Below are positions 59,967 through 64,000 of a stretch of 64,000 nucleotides of DNA, piece by piece. The stretch comes from Desmodesmus armatus. Lineage: Eukaryota; Chlorophyta; Chlorophyceae; Sphaeropleales; Scenedesmaceae. The stretch is taken from assembly GCA_007449985.2 (NCBI GenBank), contig VIIQ02000625.1, positions 528,310 to 592,309 of the forward strand. Direction: 5' to 3'. The notes under the pieces were generated by a model. It did not search any database. It was given only the letters and a program-made list of their open reading frames with translations, and had not been told where the DNA came from. The position numbers and the translations under genes were made by a program. Positions within the stretch are counted from its first letter, which is position 1. Each line of letters opens with the position of its first letter.

Positions 59967-61213
59967 TATGTTGCTGTACCAGAACCCTAGGTGGGCAACA
60001 GGACGTGCACTTAGGTGGGTGTACTGCTGCCGGGCATCATCATTGTATGACTGTTAGTGTATCTGCACAGTGTTGTGAAACTAATAGTAGCCCTTCAGAG
60101 CAATAGCTTTCTTCTCCACTGCATGTACCAGCCAACTACATACGCAATTGTGCCGACATGAATGTGGAGCGCCACAATTGAGGTAGTAGCTCGGTTAGTT
60201 AGCATGCAAGCTTGCGTGGCCGCCCTAGCAGGGCTACTGTCTGTTGCCAAGAATGCTTGCGAGATGAAAAAGCTGCGGTTTGACTGAATCTTCTTGGGCT
60301 GAAGTGTGCGGTTTGACTGAACTTGTGTGTGGTTTTTTTGACAGCAGTGCCAAGAGGCTTGCCGCCCCTGTCATGCAACACTACACCTGCCAACACCGCC
60401 CGCAAGACTCTGGCGGCCACCAGCAAGAGTTTGATCACTTGGGTGCTAGATGATGCTGATTGTTTTGGTCACTGCCCCTGCCTGCTTTCCCTGCTTTGCT
60501 GCTTATCCCTGCGCAGGTGGTGCTGCAAGCATCGGGTCATGAGCTATAAGTGGCAGCTGCAGTGGGTTTTGGTGGTGGTTTTGTTTGGTTGCAAGGCCGC
60601 TTGGTGTGCTGCTTGGGACAGGTGTCGAATGTCTAGGTGTTGTGGCAGCGTGAATCGCTGTGTCTGGTGCATACTTTGGCACAAGTGGTGCAGTTGTCGT
60701 GTACATGTACTTGGCTGCGTGATTGCAGTTGTGGTGTCGGGTGTGAAATGCTTGAATTTGGGTTTGTTGTCTTGGGCACTGATTTGCGCGGGTTGAAGTG
60801 CATACACCGTTTGGTGAGTGAGGTGGTATGTGGCTGTCAGGTTGTCATTCAGGTGGACAGGCACTGCCGGGAGTGTCTGCTGGTGTTGGGTGCAACTACC
60901 TCACTCCTGCAGAATGCAGGGCAAGTGTGGCAATGTTCTGGGTAAAGGATTTAAGGATTCGAGCATGTTGGAGTTACAACGTTGCACTGTGTCAGCCAGG
61001 CTGACTCAGCCTTGATAGGCAGAACGTGTCAGCTATCATACTCAAGCAAGAATTCTATGGTTGAACTGTGACGCGCCAGCCTCGCAGGTAGCAGGCCCGA
61101 AAATTGCTTGTAAGTTCCACGCCCACCATCATCGTCATCAGGCGTGAAAACACAGCAGCGCAAACCAACACAAGCACCGGATCACCAGCGATCAACAGCA
61201 CTCCCGTTCCGCA
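59967..61213. other. Spacer between units E and F
   Basis: It has the same flank type as after D: a donor-like gtgggt at 60015 (48 nt after the stop), an acceptor at 60514-60516 before gtggtgctgcaagcatcggg, and the 'aggtggacaggcactg' block at 60851. No gene is recognised. Confidence 0.5.
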
Positions 61214-62576
61214 ATGGCCGCAAGGTGCGCGAGGGAGGCCTACAAGTAGTTTGGTACATTGTGACAATTCTAGGCATGCAGGAGGTGCGCCCCATGTGGC
61301 ACAATTGCGACAAAAAGTGACCCTTGGACTGGCCACTGCTGCTGCTCCTTCTCCTGCCTCCCCCCTGCCTACGCATTAGAGCCCTTCCGTCAGCAGGAGA
61401 ACCATCCTCAGCATCACAAGATGTACACGAACTGCTCCCAGACCTCCCAGGACCAACTGTTGCCTGCATCCTGCAGCATGTGCCGCTGCGCCAGCGCCTC
61501 AACTGTTGCGCCTTGGTGTGCTGCTCATGGGCAGCAGCTGCAGCAGCGGCGCCAGCTGATGCAGACATATATCTGGACAGCCGTGAAAGCCGTGAGCAGC
61601 TGCAGGATTGGTTGGCCAAGCACGCGGGTGTGGTGGTGGGGCTTAGCGCTCGTGGTGCGGGAGCCTGGGACATGCGGCAGGTAGGGTTGCAGTTGCCTGT
61701 CCCCAAGCTGACACAGCTGCGCCGGCTGAAACTCTACAGAATCTTTGCCAGCAGCGGCAGCAGCAGCGCTAGCAATGGCAGCAGCAGCGCTGCTGTCACT
61801 CTGCCGCAGCTGCAGGAGCTGAAGCTTGTCGATTGCTGGCTCACGGTGCCGCAGCTGTCACAGCTCCTTAGCGGCACCACACTGACAAAGCTGCACTGGG
61901 AGTACCGGCAGACAAAGCTTTACAGCGGCGACACCATCTCAGAGCAGCTTACAGACGGGCAGGCATATGCATTCCTATGGCAGCGGCTGCAGCTGCTGCC
62001 CCAGCTTGCAGAGCTGAAGCTGACCAAAGGCTGCCTGGCAGCAGCAGACATCGCCCCCCTCAGCAACATGCAGCACCTGCAGCGCTTGGACTTGACAGTG
62101 ACCGACAGCTGGCCAATTCGTGATGATTCAGGGCCCAGCAAGTTGCTGTCAGCACTGCAGCACCTCACCCAGCTGCAGCACCTGAGCTTACACCACATGA
62201 AGTTGCACAGGGTCACGCACAGTCTCAGCAGCAGGGGAGCAGCTACCACTGCTTTTCAGCCGTAACGGCGTCCACTCAGCTCACAGCTCTACACCTTGAG
62301 GAATGGGTCAGCATGCCTGTTCCCCAGGCAGCCTTCCAGCACATGTTCCCTCCAGGGCGCATCCTACCACACGTCAAGGTGCTGAGCCTTGATGGGTGTC
62401 CAGGTCAGCCCTGTGTTGAGGCAGCACAACTCGCCATGATAGCGGCCAGCTGCTCTGCACTGCAGGAGCTGACGCTGCGGGATGTAACTCCTGAGGGCTT
62501 CGACACCAGCTGCCTGGCGCAGCTGCCCTCTGGTGTGACGCGGGTGGAGGGCCTTGAGTGGACCCGCCCTGCCTGA
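61214..62576 (+). pseudogene. F-box/LRR copy F, one frameshift
   Basis: Exon 1 (61214-61224, ATGGCCGCAAG) and exon 2 (61380-62576; its acceptor is the unusual cattag) contain the F-box (LPDLPGPTVACILQHVPLRQ, RLNCCALVCCSWAA) and LRR strands (LTQLRRLKLYRIFA, LQELKLVDCWLTVPQ, LAELKLTKGCLAAAD). Near 62212-62223 one base is missing relative to E in the linker, leading to TAA at 62263. The C-terminal part (TALHLEEWVSMPVPQAAFQH to FDTSCLAQLPSGV, LEWTRPA) is intact in another frame. The break falls in the same linker as in copy D. Confidence 0.76.
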
Positions 62577-64000
62577 TGAGCTGGTAGGCTTGATGAATGA
62601 CATGGTGTCATCGCAAGGTGAGTGCACTGGAGGTGTTGGGGGCCCCTCAATAGACTGTGAGCCCAACAGCAGTCTGCCTGCATTTGAGGCTTGCTGAATG
62701 TGCGCCAATGTGTACTGGCCTACCAGCATGGTTGCTGCTTGCATCCTGCACAGCAGCCTCGGCTCACTGAGGCGGTGCATTCAGGCCATACTGTGAAAGG
62801 AGCCCGAAAGAAGCTTGTCCCGATGTGCTGGTGGTCTTGTTTATGTACTATATACATGCTGTGCATGTGCTGCCCATGTGACACGTGTTGTCACAGTGCC
62901 AACTTGGCCACAGCAGTTGTGCCTGGTTGCTAAGTAAAAGGCCCCTTGCTCTGGACACGTAAGAGCGTTGCGACGACATGCGCATGCAGCTGTCCAATGC
63001 CAGCAGCATGACTTGGGAGCACATACCCACTTGAACCAACAATGCATGGCGTGTGTCTACAGGACAGCACGCTTTACAGGTTGTCATAGAACCCTACTTA
63101 CTACGTGCTATGAAGTCTGCTCACTTGCAGTTTGGTCCCAGGTGCTGCCGCTTGACCTACATACTATCCTGCCCTGCCGTCTCTGCCATACTCCTTGTTT
63201 TGCACTGTGCAGGCAATTGTTGGCATTGAGGGGGTGCACATGCCACGTTGGCAGCAGCATCAGGGGCATGGCTGGTGGGAGCAGGCGATTGAGGGCCCGT
63301 ATCGAGCAGGCAGTAGCAGTGTCCGTGTGCTGGTGCTGTGGGAGGTGCAGACAGCGGTTGAAAGAGGTGTATCATGCACCATTGGAAGGTGTTGAAGTGG
63401 CTTGTGTGCTCAGCGGGGGTTGCTGGGATCGGTGGGATTGCATTGTGGGATCTTGAAGCAATTGGGTGTCCCCTGTTGCCTGGCCCAGGCCATGATTGAA
63501 ATGATGGCACTTGAAGGCATCTGAACATTTCAGTTGGAAAGGGGAGGCGAGGGAAGAGCAGGGGAGGGAGGCACCAGCGGTTTGATGATCAGGCTGAGGC
63601 AGCGCAGTCTTGTCACAGCAAACGTTACGGAGTAGATTGCTCCAGCCATGTGGTCTGGTCAGTTTGGGTTGTGGCCGATATTGTGCTGCAAGTGGTGGCT
63701 GCAGCAACAGTGGCATGTGGGTCAGTGTGTCCCGGGTTTGGTTGATGCTGCGACAACGGTCTGCTTTGCAGAGAGTGCATGGGTGTCAGATTGTGCATTG
63801 TGCTGGTGTTGCGCCAGCGAATGCATTGGTGGTTGGTCATTTGGTCAGCAGCCGCATGCTTGATCATGGCAGTTGTGGGTTGAAGGCTACATGCAGATGT
63901 CCAGGAGGCAATTAATTTGCCAATTGCCTGTGCGTCTGTGAACGCCCAGTCAGTCCTTGCGGGTGGCTGTCACAGTGATCATGATAGCAGCGACAGCCCC
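62577..64000. other. 3' flank of unit F to the window end
   Basis: It starts like the flank of unit C, with a donor-like site at 62618 and an acceptor at 63210-63212 before the conserved block (VHMPRWQQHQGHGWWEQA). A purine-rich stretch lies at 63535-63572. No sixth unit begins before 64000. Confidence 0.5.

Larger units (their letters stand above)
50619..64000 (+). repeat. Tandem array of five F-box/LRR units
   Basis: Units begin at 50619, 53440, 56008, 58533 and 61214, all head to tail, about 2.5-2.8 kb apart. Each has a mini first exon ending in GCAAG/GCGAA plus a donor, an intron of about 140-160 nt ending in 'cctgcct...cag', a large second exon, and a 3' flank. The flanks fall into two types: B, C and F share one, and D and E the other. 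That order implies at least one multi-unit duplication or unequal exchange. Confidence 0.85.

Overview
The window reads as nuclear DNA of a green alga, most likely a chlorophycean (Chlamydomonadales or Sphaeropleales type). The support is a plant-type chloroplast [2Fe-2S] ferredoxin with a transit peptide, intron-dense genes with GTGAGT/GTGCGT donors and GCAG acceptors, TGTAA motifs downstream of stop codons, very long Ala/Gln/Gly tracts from CAG/GCN repeats, and GC-rich intergenic DNA full of short tandem repeats. Genes lie on both strands with large introns. No rRNA, tRNA or CRISPR array was recognised. All exon models were built by eye from splice signals and phase, without transcript support.

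Layout. 17-8260 (+): a seven-exon gene for a giant leucine-rich, low-complexity protein whose introns carry arrays of partial exon copies. 11389-12455 (+): ferredoxin, three exons. 14503-23823 (+): an 18-exon gene for a C2-domain class-3 lipase with a complete Ser-Asp-His triad. One of its introns (20655-22427) contains a complete three-exon gene on the opposite strand (21130-22128). 25209-26193 (-): a small single-span membrane protein. It is divergent from 26861-29872 (+), a nine-exon short-chain dehydrogenase/reductase. 30831-31445 (+): an AT-hook protein. 33153-34514 (+): an isolated F-box/LRR copy broken by a nonsense codon, followed by a relic of another. 36593-38749 (+): an AT-hook/PPC (AHL-type) gene with duplicated half-exons and an apparent 1-nt frameshift. 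41264-46918 (-): an 11-exon gene for an unrecognised 991-residue protein. 48391-49112: a 722-bp non-autonomous hAT-like element with an 8-bp target duplication. 50619-64000 (+): a head-to-tail array of five F-box/LRR units at 2.5-2.8 kb spacing, two intact and three frameshifted.

Two themes stand out. First, local tandem duplications repeatedly fall on splice junctions (an acceptor plus the start of its exon, or an exon end plus its donor). They occur in three unrelated genes, so introns are filled with decoy half-exons. Second, an F-box/LRR family is amplifying and decaying. All six copies share a tiny first exon, a single large second exon and a donor-like site 40-48 nt after the stop. The array members also carry a conserved downstream block. 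The metabolic genes (ferredoxin, lipase, SDR) show no operon-like link; they are simply neighbours.
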